Shown here: piece after piece, positions 1-7,325 of the stretch
Numbering within the stretch: the first letter of the stretch is position 1
How the letters are laid out: every line of letters starts with the position of its first letter
DNA from: Fibrobacterales bacterium
GTDB lineage: Bacteria > Fibrobacterota > Fibrobacteria > Fibrobacterales > Fibrobacteraceae
DNA length: 31,804 bases
NCBI GenBank assembly: GCA_025997455.1
Contig: BNUP01000012.1
Location: 1 to 31,804, forward strand
Direction: 5' to 3'
Notes under the pieces: generated by a model
The model's input: the letters and a program-made list of their open reading frames with translations, nothing else
Databases searched by the model: none
Told to the model about the DNA's origin: nothing
Made by a program: the position numbers and the translations under genes

Positions 1-63
1 TTTTCCGTATAAAGCAACATCGGCACTTTCGCAATACGGACATAAAACCTTAACATAAACCAT
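1..63 (-). CDS. IS1-like transposase, N-terminal zinc-ribbon (partial)
   Basis: Only the first 21 codons lie in the window. The predicted start is ATG at 63, preceded by AGAGGTGAT at good spacing. The peptide begins MVYVKVLCPYCESADVALYG. The Cys-Pro-x-Cys pair followed by a x-x-x-YGK stretch matches the N-terminal zinc-binding ribbon of IS1-family InsA-like proteins, which bind the terminal repeats; the catalytic part would lie beyond the window. The family call rests on this short ribbon and the adjacent terminus. Other zinc-ribbon transposases remain possible. Confidence 0.6.
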   Translation of the reverse strand, partial: MVYVKVLCPYCESADVALYGK

Positions 64-129
64 ATATCACCTCTATTTTGATTTATACCAATATAGAAAT
101 AATAATTTAACTAATTTATGACATTACTC
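1..129 (-). mobile_element. End of an IS1-like insertion sequence (partial)
   Basis: Outer end of an insertion sequence that continues beyond position 1. Reading leftward, it holds a transposase start (63) with a strong Shine-Dalgarno and about 65 bases of AT-rich terminal sequence. The putative terminus on the minus strand near 128 reads AGTAATGTCATAAATTAG, which loosely resembles the GGTAATG-type terminal repeats of the IS1 family. Immediately beyond it (about 130 onward) good CotH-family coding sequence begins without a start, so the element seems to have inserted into that gene. The other end and the target duplication are outside the window, so the exact boundary is inferred to within a few bases. 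Confidence 0.6.
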
Positions 130-1982
130 AAAAATCTGGCAGTTATCCGCACGCATCTTTTCAGTTAAACAAAAACGGAGGAAAGTTATTTTTACTTGAT
201 ACTTTATGGCAAATAAGAGACTCTGTTCAATATCCTGCGGAAACAAAAGAACTTTCCTTTGCCAAAAATTTTGATACAGAAAAATGGGCTTTTAGCAAGC
301 CGCCAACGCCGAATGCCGCTAACTCAAGCGACATATACACAGAGCAGGCGGAGCAACCAGCACCGGAGGGATTTCCAAAATCCGGTTATTACGAAACAGA
401 ACTCATATTCACAATTCCCGGACAAACCGAACAGGAATATGTAGCCTGCGATTCAACCGGAGCATTGCCAAACGAAAATTCGTTTCTAAAATCCGGAGTT
501 TCTCTCACTCTTACAAAAACAACAATTTTGCGCTGTTCTCAATTCAAAAGCGGAGCATTTCCAAGCGAAGCAATTTTGCGGACATACATCATTGGCGAAC
601 GAAAGCCTAATTTGCCTGTGGTTTCCATTGCGATAGACCCAATTCAAATGTTTGACTCCACGAGCGGAATTTATGCGACAGGATTAAATGCGAGTTCAAA
701 TTATCCGTATTTCGGTGCGAACTATTGGGAAGAAATTGAATTTCCCGTTCAAATCGATTTTTTTGAAAACGGAGCAAAATTCGCTTGGACTTATCCTGCG
801 AGTTTGGGAATTTTTGGCAATTACAGCAGGGCTAATCCCAAAAAATCCGTAGTGATAGAATTCAAAGAAAAAAGCGGACAAAAGAATTTGAAATATGCGT
901 TGTTCCCGGAATATCCGGAACTCCAAAAATTTAAGAATTTTATTTTACGCAACAACGGCGGAAATTTTGGTAAGGACTATATTCGTGATATGCTTATGAG
1001 TTCGCTCACAGATGGCTTGGGACTCGATTACCAAAAGGGTCGTGCGGCTATTGTCTATTATAACGGAAAGTATTTTGGCATTCATAATTTGCGGGAACGC
1101 TCCAACGCAGAATATTTTGAAACAAATTACGGTATAGATAAAAATAATATCGATTTAGTTAAGGGGAATGGCGAAGTTTCGCACGGGTCAGATGCAGATT
1201 TTCAAAGCATTTTGAGTTGGCTCAACGGGCTGAATGCAATGAGCGATGCCGATGTTGCAGAATTGTCTAAAAAAATTGATTTGAATAATTACACTAATTA
1301 TATTCAAAGCGAGATTTATTTTTTGAATAAGGATTGGCTTGCAAACAACTTAAAGAGGTGGCGTTCTAATTTACCGGAAACAAAATGGAAGTGGTTTTTA
1401 TACGATACAGATTTCGGATTTGGCGGCTATGACGACCCTCCGGGAGTGAAAATGTTTGACTTTGCAACTGAGGCGAACGGACCCGAATACCCGAATCCTC
1501 CACATTCAACGCTTATAACTCGGCGATTATTTGCGAATGAAAATTATCGGAATACATTTATAAATAGATTTTCGTTTTTGCTTGCCACACAATTTGCTCC
1601 TGCTAATGTATCTGCAAAAATCAATTCTTTAATGCAGGCAATTGCAAGTGAAATTCCATTAGATCAAAAACGGTGGAATTTGAGTGCGGCAAAAATGGAT
1701 GCGGAGTTGGAAGTTATCAGGGAGTTTGGAAAAAATCGTCCAACTGAAATGCAAAAAGAAATTGAGGATTTTTTTGATTTGGGGAAGAGTTACAAATTTA
1801 CCCTTTCAAAAACAGGAAACGCAAAAGTGTTCATTCACGATTTGCCGATATTCGGCGATGCGGCTGTTTTCACCGTATATGAGGGCGTTCCCGTGAAAAT
1901 AAAAATGATTTCTTCGGCAGGCGAAACAATCGAGCGAGTTTTTGAAGTTGTCAGCGACACGGCTTTTGTTGCGAGTTACTGA
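130..1982 (+). pseudogene. CotH-family protein, 5' end removed by IS insertion
   Basis: The reading frame is open from 111 to the TGA at 1980-1982, but there is an in-frame TAA at 108-110 inside the IS end and no credible start, so the gene lacks its signal peptide and N-terminus. The remnant reads: end of a lamin-tail (LTD) domain (about 130-320, with PTPNAAN), a chitobiase/beta-hexosaminidase C-terminal-type domain (about 360-590), then a CotH domain from NLPVVSI onward. CotH hallmarks include LRNNGG, IHNLRER and WFLYDTDFGFG, whose aspartates fit the metal/ATP site of CotH protein kinases. Such multidomain CotH proteins are usually secreted surface proteins. A TTG at 465 could start a shorter product, but that would split the chitobiase-type domain, so I treat the gene as broken. 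Confidence 0.75.
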
Positions 1983-1984
1983 GT

Positions 1985-2707
1985 TTAACCCCATTCAACG
2001 GTGGTGTTTTCTACGGTATTTAAAAGAGCGGTTCCGGTGGAGTTGCCATCGCCTGTGAATTGCAGAATTTTTTTGGAGAATTTTTTGGCTAAGTCTAATT
2101 CGTGAGTAGAAATGAGAATGGTTTTGCCGCCCGTGCGGAGTGCAGAGTGCGGAGTGGTTAATTGCGTTAAGAATTTGAACAATTTTATTCTGCTCGGATA
2201 ATCTAAAAAGGCGGTTGGTTCGTCTAAAAGTAATATGTCGGTATCTTGGGCGAGTGCCCGTGCAAGCGATACTCGCCCGCGTTGCCCATCGCTTAAAAAA
2301 TTTACTCGGCGATTTGAAAATTCGGTGAGTTCCAAACAGTTTATTGCAGTGTTGATTATTTCTAAATCGCGTGAGGTTATGCGGTCGAATATGTTTGTGT
2401 GCGGAGTTCTGCCGAGTGCGATAAAATCGAATACTTTTATATTGACTTCACTTGGGAAAGCGGCAGGAACAAAAGCGATTTGTTTGGCGAGTTTGCGAGG
2501 CGGTATTGCCGAGATGTTTTCGCCGCTGACGGTAATGTTTCCGCATAGCGGTTTTATTAAGCCTGCTATGGTTTTTAGAAAAGTGCTTTTTCCGCTGCCG
2601 TTTCTGCCTATAAGTGCAATAAAATCACCTTCATCAAAGTTAAAACTCAGGTTTGAGGCGAGAGGGAAGGCATAACCTACCGATAAATTTTTTGTGCAAA
2701 AAGACAT
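1985..2707 (-). CDS. ABC transporter ATP-binding protein, FecE/BtuD-like
   Basis: ATPase subunit of an importer of the iron-siderophore/cobalamin class, expected at the inner face of the cytoplasmic membrane. From ATG 2707 it has 240 residues: Walker A GRNGSGKST (about 34-42), signature LSDGQ (138-142), Walker B ILLLDEP (158-164) and switch histidine in STHE (202). The ALGRTPH stretch is typical of the FecE group. The Q-loop glutamine appears replaced (FVPAAF, about 79-84). A low-complexity insertion (TPHSALRTGG) sits between Walker B and the switch histidine. The frame is open up to 2830, but the extra N-terminus would be encoded by the repeat at 2724-2786, so 2707 is preferred. No permease or binding-protein gene is adjacent. 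The converging cotH remnant ends two bases away. Confidence 0.85.
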   Translation of the reverse strand: MSFCTKNLSVGYAFPLASNLSFNFDEGDFIALIGRNGSGKSTFLKTIAGLIKPLCGNITVSGENISAIPPRKLAKQIAFVPAAFPSEVNIKVFDFIALGRTPHTNIFDRITSRDLEIINTAINCLELTEFSNRRVNFLSDGQRGRVSLARALAQDTDILLLDEPTAFLDYPSRIKLFKFLTQLTTPHSALRTGGKTILISTHELDLAKKFSKKILQFTGDGNSTGTALLNTVENTTVEWG

Positions 2708-2723
2708 TTGGCGATTGGGTATA

Positions 2724-2786
2724 GTAGGCTCTGAAGAACTCGTTAAGAGGTCGTCAGAGCCTACTAAGCGACACGGGCGAACTGAG
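2724..2786. repeat. Interspersed hairpin-tail repeat, type D
   Basis: An 11-bp perfect stem (GTAGGCTCTGA at 2724-2734 with its complement at 2754-2764) is followed by the tail AAGCGACACGGGCGAACTG. The same tail follows other hairpins at 23441, 26425, 17103 and 17259. It lies directly upstream of the chosen ABC ATPase start, in its 5' leader. A partial copy lies at 26411-26443. Confidence 0.75.
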
Positions 2787-2879
2787 ATTACTATATCCGT
2801 TTTATAATTATTCGCCGTTTTGTTTAGCATATTGCAAATATATATAATTTTACACTGCTGTCCGGTTTAGCAACAATCA

Positions 2880-2964
2880 AATCGCCGCCGGAGCAATAAA
2901 CACGCAGGTTGGTCTATGGTAAATGGACATTCTTCCCTCTCCCTTCTCCCCACTTTCAACTCTT
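2880..2964. other. Intergenic pyrimidine-rich module
   Basis: On the plus strand a GGTCTATGGTAAATGGACAT segment is followed by a C/T-rich run and CACTTTCAACTCTTACA. Closely related text occurs at 27640-27690 (minus strand) and 18785-18835 (plus strand). I see no gene here: the open minus-strand frame across 2877-3170 is an artefact of the adjacent 60-bp repeats. Confidence 0.5.
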
Positions 2965-3146
2965 ACAATAAGTATAGCCGCCCACTTGTAAAAAAATTGA
3001 GATAAACTATATGAATAATGGCGGACAATAAGTATAGCCGCCCAATTAAAAAGGAGTTGTGATAATCTGTATAAACTATGGCGGACAATAAGTATCATCG
3101 CCCTATTAAAAGGAAATCTGAGATAATCTGTATAAGTCTTGGCGAT
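2965..3146. repeat. Three tandem 60-bp repeats (type C)
   Basis: Units start at 2965, 3025 and 3085 with ACAATAAGTAT, an exact 60-bp period; the last runs to about 3146. Across the junctions each repeat has a short inverted repeat: ATGGCGG upstream of ACAATAAGTATAG and CCGCCC downstream. Units diverge by several bases, with the third most different (ATCATCGCCC). The same sequence appears in reverse orientation at about 23490-23530 and 23588-23625. The array separates the outer-membrane candidate from the ABC ATPase gene. Confidence 0.85.
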
Positions 3147-3166
3147 AAACCTCCCACCGTTTATCT

Positions 3167-4171
3167 TCAAAAATAAATATTTGCATTTGCGGTTAACATC
3201 GACAAAAAAGCATCTTTCAAATTTACGCTGTTTTTTGTTTCACCCGATATTCCGTTAAAGGACTTTCCAAAAGGTATTATAAACGGTTTTTGAACTCCGT
3301 ATTGAATTGCAAATTTATCAAATTTTATTTTTTTTGAGTTGATGCTCAATATGGCAAAAGCAAAGCCGTTGTTTTTTAATTGAATTGTAGCGAGTGTGTC
3401 GAAAACTTCATCTTGCCCGTAAAATTTTCTGTGCTTATAGTGCATTTTGCCGTTCATTTTTCCGTATAAAGAAATGACTCCTCCTAATTTCAAAGCGTAG
3501 TTTGCAAAATTTCCTTCGAAACTTAAATTTGTTATTTCATAGAGTGCTTTTATTTTTAAGAGTCCGTCTGCATTGTAAAAACTATACGGAAATAAAAAGT
3601 AATGTTGGTTGGCGGCGGTTAAAGAACCGTTTGCATTCATATTTGCAGATACAAATCCTATTGTTGCATTGAGATGATTTGCGGAATATTTGTAGGAAAC
3701 ATTTGAAAAATAAAAATCGGAATTAAATAATTCTAATTCCTCGTTGTTCAAAATTTGCATTTTCCCAAAATAAAAACCTGCATTCACGGAACTATTGCCC
3801 AAATTAAAAGTTCCGCTAAAAGCGTTTATGCTCGGTAAATGCGGTTTCCCGTAAAAATATTCAAAATCTCCGCTTTGCCATTTTCCTCGACCAAATAAAA
3901 AAGAAGGTGTAAATGTTCCTTTTCCAATTGCAAAAGAAAGTTCCGTTTGCAGAAAAAATATGTTTCCGCCATCGCTCGTTATTTTTGTTGACGCATAATC
4001 AAAAGAAAGAGGTTCTTGAAACAGCACAGTTGCACTTAAATTCAAGTTCTCATTTTTGTGTTCAAAATTGTAAATTTTTGCATATTCATAAATATAAAAG
4101 GCACTCGCCTCGTTAAAAGCGAATGCAAAAGAAACAAAATGCAAAACAAGTGCAATTAAAATTCTATTCAT
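3167..4171 (-). CDS. Outer-membrane beta-barrel candidate with signal peptide
   Basis: A 334-residue secreted protein. The first ~18 residues form a signal peptide (MNRILIALVLHFVSFAFA). The rest is rich in alternating polar/aromatic strands with many Asn, Tyr and Phe, and the chain ends in NANIYF. A terminal aromatic residue of this kind is the usual sorting signal of outer-membrane barrels. I recognise no family or cysteine/catalytic motif. The start ATG at 4171 has AGAGG seven bases upstream, and that Shine-Dalgarno lies inside one arm of the adjacent hairpin repeat. Being upstream of a FecE-like ATPase, it could belong to an uptake system, but a 180-bp repeat array and about 330 bp separate them, so this is weak. 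Confidence 0.7.
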   Translation of the reverse strand: MNRILIALVLHFVSFAFAFNEASAFYIYEYAKIYNFEHKNENLNLSATVLFQEPLSFDYASTKITSDGGNIFFLQTELSFAIGKGTFTPSFLFGRGKWQSGDFEYFYGKPHLPSINAFSGTFNLGNSSVNAGFYFGKMQILNNEELELFNSDFYFSNVSYKYSANHLNATIGFVSANMNANGSLTAANQHYFLFPYSFYNADGLLKIKALYEITNLSFEGNFANYALKLGGVISLYGKMNGKMHYKHRKFYGQDEVFDTLATIQLKNNGFAFAILSINSKKIKFDKFAIQYGVQKPFIIPFGKSFNGISGETKNSVNLKDAFLSMLTANANIYF

Positions 4172-4325
4172 AGAAAACCTCTAAAAATTCTCTTTGTAAC
4201 ACAATTCCACAGATTTGAGTTTTTAGAGACGACGGCGAACCTGCAAAAAATAAACATTCTCATAGTTCGCCAATGTCGCTTAGAGAACCTCTATCAACCA
4301 CTTATGAGGTTAATAGAGGTTCTCC
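4172..4325. repeat. Composite mosaic repeat A-B (copy 1)
   Basis: Type A half: stem CCTCTAAAAATTC / GAGTTTTTAGAG (about 4178-4227) with tail ACGACGGCGAACCTG. Type B half, inverted: tail GTTCGCCAATGTCGCTTA (4265-4282) and hairpin 4283-4324 (GAGAACCTCTAT ... ATAGAGGTTCTC). The two tails face each other across about 22 bases. It fills the space between the lipoprotein and outer-membrane genes; the outer arm of A carries the downstream gene's ribosome-binding site. Confidence 0.8.
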
Positions 4326-4366
4326 ATAGTAAATGCCGATTACCTCTTAGCCGAGATAATCAGTTA

Positions 4367-5959
4367 TTACTTGTAATATTTTTCAAAAATAATTTGTGCC
4401 CAGTCGTCGGTAATGCCCAAGTTGATATATTGATCTTTTATATCCTCTGTTTCTTTACCCAGAATCAAAGCCTTAATTGTGTTCGCTTTTAGTTTCAAAT
4501 ATAACTCTTCAACTTCCGCATAATTATTTGCGGTGACTTTATAATAGTCATCATCATCCGTGTAAAAAACGGGTTTTCCGCTTTCGGTTTCAAATAAATT
4601 GTTGAGCGACAAATAACCCTCTTTGAAAAAATTTCCCAAATCGATACCGCCAATCACATCTTCTCCGTCGGCAACAGGCCAACTGCCGCTTGTGGGGTCT
4701 TCGGGAATCCAGAATTTTTCTCCGTTATTTATTGCAGTTATTAACTTTTGCATTCCCGTATTTATTGTGGAATACGACTCTTTTACTTTTGAAGGATAAA
4801 GCGGACTCTCCTTTATGTATTCGTAAGAACCTTGAGCACTTTGAATTGCTTTGATAAAATCAGCCTTTGCAAGCGACATTTTTCCCGAACGGGGCTTTAA
4901 TAAATCGCTGTTAAACGGTAATTTTTTTGCATCAATTTTTTTTAGTGAATCTAAAAAAGCATCACCGCTTTTGGCTTTCCAAAGAAATTTAAAATCACTT
5001 AAATCGCTGTTCCAATTGTAGGAGGATACCCATTCGAGAGATGCTTTTAGAGCAAGCGTTGCGGCAGACACAATATTTATTTCCGCCCAACCGATAGAGT
5101 CATATTCATCAAAAACATCTTCTAAACCCAACTGCTCAATAAAATAAGGGTCTAAGGATATTTTTGCATCTTTATTTTTTTCCAAATGATTTATTCTATC
5201 CATTGCTGTGTTGTAAGATGCACCGAACACTGCATCGGTAACTTCATCAAGAGCATCATTTAATCCGTTTGTATTTTTATCTAAGAGATGAGCAAAAAGA
5301 GAGATTGCCCAAGCATCTGCTCCAAAAATATTTCCCGACAATAGAGAGGACTCGTATAAAGTTCCTTCGCTTTTGTTAATCCAACTTGGAATTTTAATTT
5401 CGGGAAGGTTAATCGTATCGTATTTTGGGGTTTTAGAAATGAGAGTGTAATTTCTATTATTGTAGTCATATCTGTAATAACCCGCCTCGCTTAAATCATA
5501 ATAGTCGAGTTCGTCTTCATCATACCAATATCCGCATTGTTCATTTTTGTTGCAATAATAATAATCGATTCGTTCGGGGTAGCCTTTTAACCATTTGTCG
5601 CTAAACAACGCGTTTAATCTGTTCGGGTAATCGGAAAAGCCGATTCGATTTCTCATTAAGTTAAGGACTTTTGGGTCGGTGCTGATTTTTGCAAGGTTTG
5701 CAAGTGCGGAATAAACTGCGGTGCGAGGGTCGTTTGGATAATTTTCGTATGCGGCATCGTAATATGCAATTGCCTCGTCATAGTGAGATTCTTTTAGCGA
5801 TGCAACTGCGGCTTTTAGAAGTTCGTCTGCCGACTTTCCTTTTGTAGGAACATTCACATTGCCGTTTTCGTCCCCTGAATTGCTCTCGGATGAGCAGGAT
5901 AGGAAAGCAAATGAAAGGAGTGCGGAAAATACAACCGCGGAAACTTTTTTAACAACCAT
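4367..5959 (-). CDS. Lipoprotein with N-terminal TPR-like region
   Basis: A 530-residue lipoprotein of unknown function. From ATG 5959 (preceded by GAGGTATAAA) it has a basic start, hydrophobic core and lipobox FLSC at about residues 18-21, so it should be acylated and membrane-anchored, followed by an acidic/Ser/Gly linker. Residues about 40-95 (LLKAAVASLKESHYDEAIAY...) look like a TPR pair. The remainder is long, Tyr/Asp-rich and mostly helical, without motifs I recognise. The frame extends upstream to 6070, but that part is low-complexity leader lacking a signal sequence at its start. TPR lipoproteins of this size are common in Fibrobacter-like genomes; the role is unknown. A TGTTTCTACAAT motif about 100 bases upstream could be its promoter. 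Confidence 0.8.
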   Translation of the reverse strand: MVVKKVSAVVFSALLSFAFLSCSSESNSGDENGNVNVPTKGKSADELLKAAVASLKESHYDEAIAYYDAAYENYPNDPRTAVYSALANLAKISTDPKVLNLMRNRIGFSDYPNRLNALFSDKWLKGYPERIDYYYCNKNEQCGYWYDEDELDYYDLSEAGYYRYDYNNRNYTLISKTPKYDTINLPEIKIPSWINKSEGTLYESSLLSGNIFGADAWAISLFAHLLDKNTNGLNDALDEVTDAVFGASYNTAMDRINHLEKNKDAKISLDPYFIEQLGLEDVFDEYDSIGWAEINIVSAATLALKASLEWVSSYNWNSDLSDFKFLWKAKSGDAFLDSLKKIDAKKLPFNSDLLKPRSGKMSLAKADFIKAIQSAQGSYEYIKESPLYPSKVKESYSTINTGMQKLITAINNGEKFWIPEDPTSGSWPVADGEDVIGGIDLGNFFKEGYLSLNNLFETESGKPVFYTDDDDYYKVTANNYAEVEELYLKLKANTIKALILGKETEDIKDQYINLGITDDWAQIIFEKYYK

Positions 5960-6076
5960 TTTATACCTCATTGGTTTGTGGAAAGCGAAAGATAGAAAAT
6001 TACCAATTCCCCACTCCCCACAGTGGCACACCAAAAGAAAATTGTCAAAGTGCCGATATTGTAGAAACAAATGCCC

Positions 6077-6140
6077 TAACTGACGGAATTTGGCAAAATT
6101 TAGTCAGTTAACTGACGGAATTTGGCAAAATTTACTATAT
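6077..6140 (+). promoter_or_regulatory. Direct repeats with palindrome before the AAA/DUF4143 gene
   Basis: A 26-bp sequence starting TAACTGACGGAATTTGGCAA occurs twice (6077-6102 and 6109-6134), a 32-bp period. At the junction GTCAGTTAACTGAC (6103-6116) is a perfect 14-bp palindrome. TACTATATTC follows and could be a -10 region about 35 bases before the start at 6173. This arrangement suits a regulator-binding site, but could equally be a recombination scar. Confidence 0.5.
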
Positions 6141-6172
6141 TCAAGATAAGGCGTTATCTATTGGGAGTTTTT

Positions 6173-7324
6173 ATGGTAGAAAGAGATTTGAATATTGCAA
6201 AGAAAATAAAAAAAGGTAAAACCTTAATTTTGGAAGGTCCCCGTAGGGTTGGAAAAACAACGCTTATAATAAATATGTTAAACTCAATGCAAAACAAACG
6301 CATTTTAACTTTTGACGGCGGCGACTTGGAGTGCAAAGAAATTTTTTCCGATAATTCTATATCAAAAATGAAGAGATTTATCGGCAACTGCGATATTCTA
6401 TTTATAGATGAAGCACAGGAAATTAAAAACATAGGCAAATCGTTAAAACTGATAAACGACCATTTGCCGCAAATTGCGGTTATAGCAACCGGTTCATCAT
6501 CGTTTGAATTAAACAATCAAATCGGTGAGCCGCTTGTAGGGCGTTCGCGTTCTTATTTTTTATACCCGTTTTCCGTTAATGAACTTTTGAAGGACTATGC
6601 TTCGCCCGCTTTGAAATGGCGTGAGATTAGAAATAATCTGCTTATATACGGAATGTATCCCGATAGCGTTATTGCGAATGATAATCACGAAAGAGAAAGT
6701 TTTTTGCGGGACATGGTAAAAAATTTACTTCTTAAAGACATTTTAGCATATCAAGAAATTAAAAGTTCACAGTTTTTGCTAAAAATTCTCGTTATGCTGG
6801 CGTATCAAATCGGCAAAGAAGTTTCCATTGAAGAATTGGGAAATAATTTGTCTGTAAGCAAAAATACTGTTAGTAGATATTTAGACCTGCTTGAAAAGGC
6901 ATATATAATTTTCCGTTTGGGTGGATTTAGCCGTAATCTGCGAAACGAAATCACAAAAAAACCGCGTTTTTATTTTTACGATGTTGGAATTAGAAACGCT
7001 ATAATAAACAATTTTAATATGGCGGAACTGCGTGGCGACTTGGGCGAAATTTGGGAAAATTTTGCAATAGTTGAGAGAATGAAATTCTGCTCAAATAATT
7101 CACTTGATTTTAATAGATATTTTTGGCGGACATATGAGCAAAATGAAATTGATTTAATAGAGGAAAGAAACGGAAAACTTCACGCTTTTGAAATGAAATA
7201 CAATCCAGAAAAATCAAAAAAAACTAAACTCCCAGCCGAGTGGATTAAGGGCTATGGAACAACAGAATTTTTGTCTGTTGACTGCGAAAATTTGCTTGAT
7301 GTAGTTATGAAAAAAAATAAATAA
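6173..7324 (+). CDS. AAA ATPase with C-terminal DUF4143 domain
   Basis: A 383-residue member of the large AAA/DUF4143 ATPase group. ATG 6173 is preceded by GGGAG; a TTG at 6122 would merely extend into the upstream repeat. Walker A is GPRRVGKTT (about 22-30), Walker B DILFIDEAQ (about 74-82), and ATGSSSFEL (about 105-113) is the conserved motif after it. A helix-turn-helix-like stretch (IEELGNNLSVSKNTVSRYLDLLEKA) links to the C-terminal domain, where NEIDLIEE and AFEMKY recall a PD-(D/E)xK fold. These proteins are widespread, often horizontally transferred and of uncertain function. It stands alone and ends one base from the converging symporter gene. Confidence 0.85.
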   Translation: MVERDLNIAKKIKKGKTLILEGPRRVGKTTLIINMLNSMQNKRILTFDGGDLECKEIFSDNSISKMKRFIGNCDILFIDEAQEIKNIGKSLKLINDHLPQIAVIATGSSSFELNNQIGEPLVGRSRSYFLYPFSVNELLKDYASPALKWREIRNNLLIYGMYPDSVIANDNHERESFLRDMVKNLLLKDILAYQEIKSSQFLLKILVMLAYQIGKEVSIEELGNNLSVSKNTVSRYLDLLEKAYIIFRLGGFSRNLRNEITKKPRFYFYDVGIRNAIINNFNMAELRGDLGEIWENFAIVERMKFCSNNSLDFNRYFWRTYEQNEIDLIEERNGKLHAFEMKYNPEKSKKTKLPAEWIKGYGTTEFLSVDCENLLDVVMKKNK

Positions 7325-7325
7325 C

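Noticed and set aside
259..444. Small 61-codon plus-strand frame
   Set aside because: It lies out of frame inside the LTD/chitobiase-type part of the cotH remnant, which is the true coding frame there.
2965..3146. Possible CRISPR array
   Set aside because: Whole 60-bp units repeat with gradual divergence; there are no unique spacers between short constant repeats and no cas gene.
2877..3170. Open frame of 97 codons on the minus strand
   Set aside because: It runs through the three 60-bp repeats and the pyrimidine-rich module; its peptide is just a repeated translation of them, with no ribosome-binding site.
4172..4325. Type A and B hairpins as simple rho-independent terminators
   Set aside because: T-runs lie inside the stem, tails are conserved in sequence, copies occur in both orientations and even within sprA; termination may be a side effect only.
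5960..6070. 37-residue extension of the lipoprotein
   Set aside because: It would bury the signal peptide and lipobox; ATG 5959 has a good ribosome-binding site.
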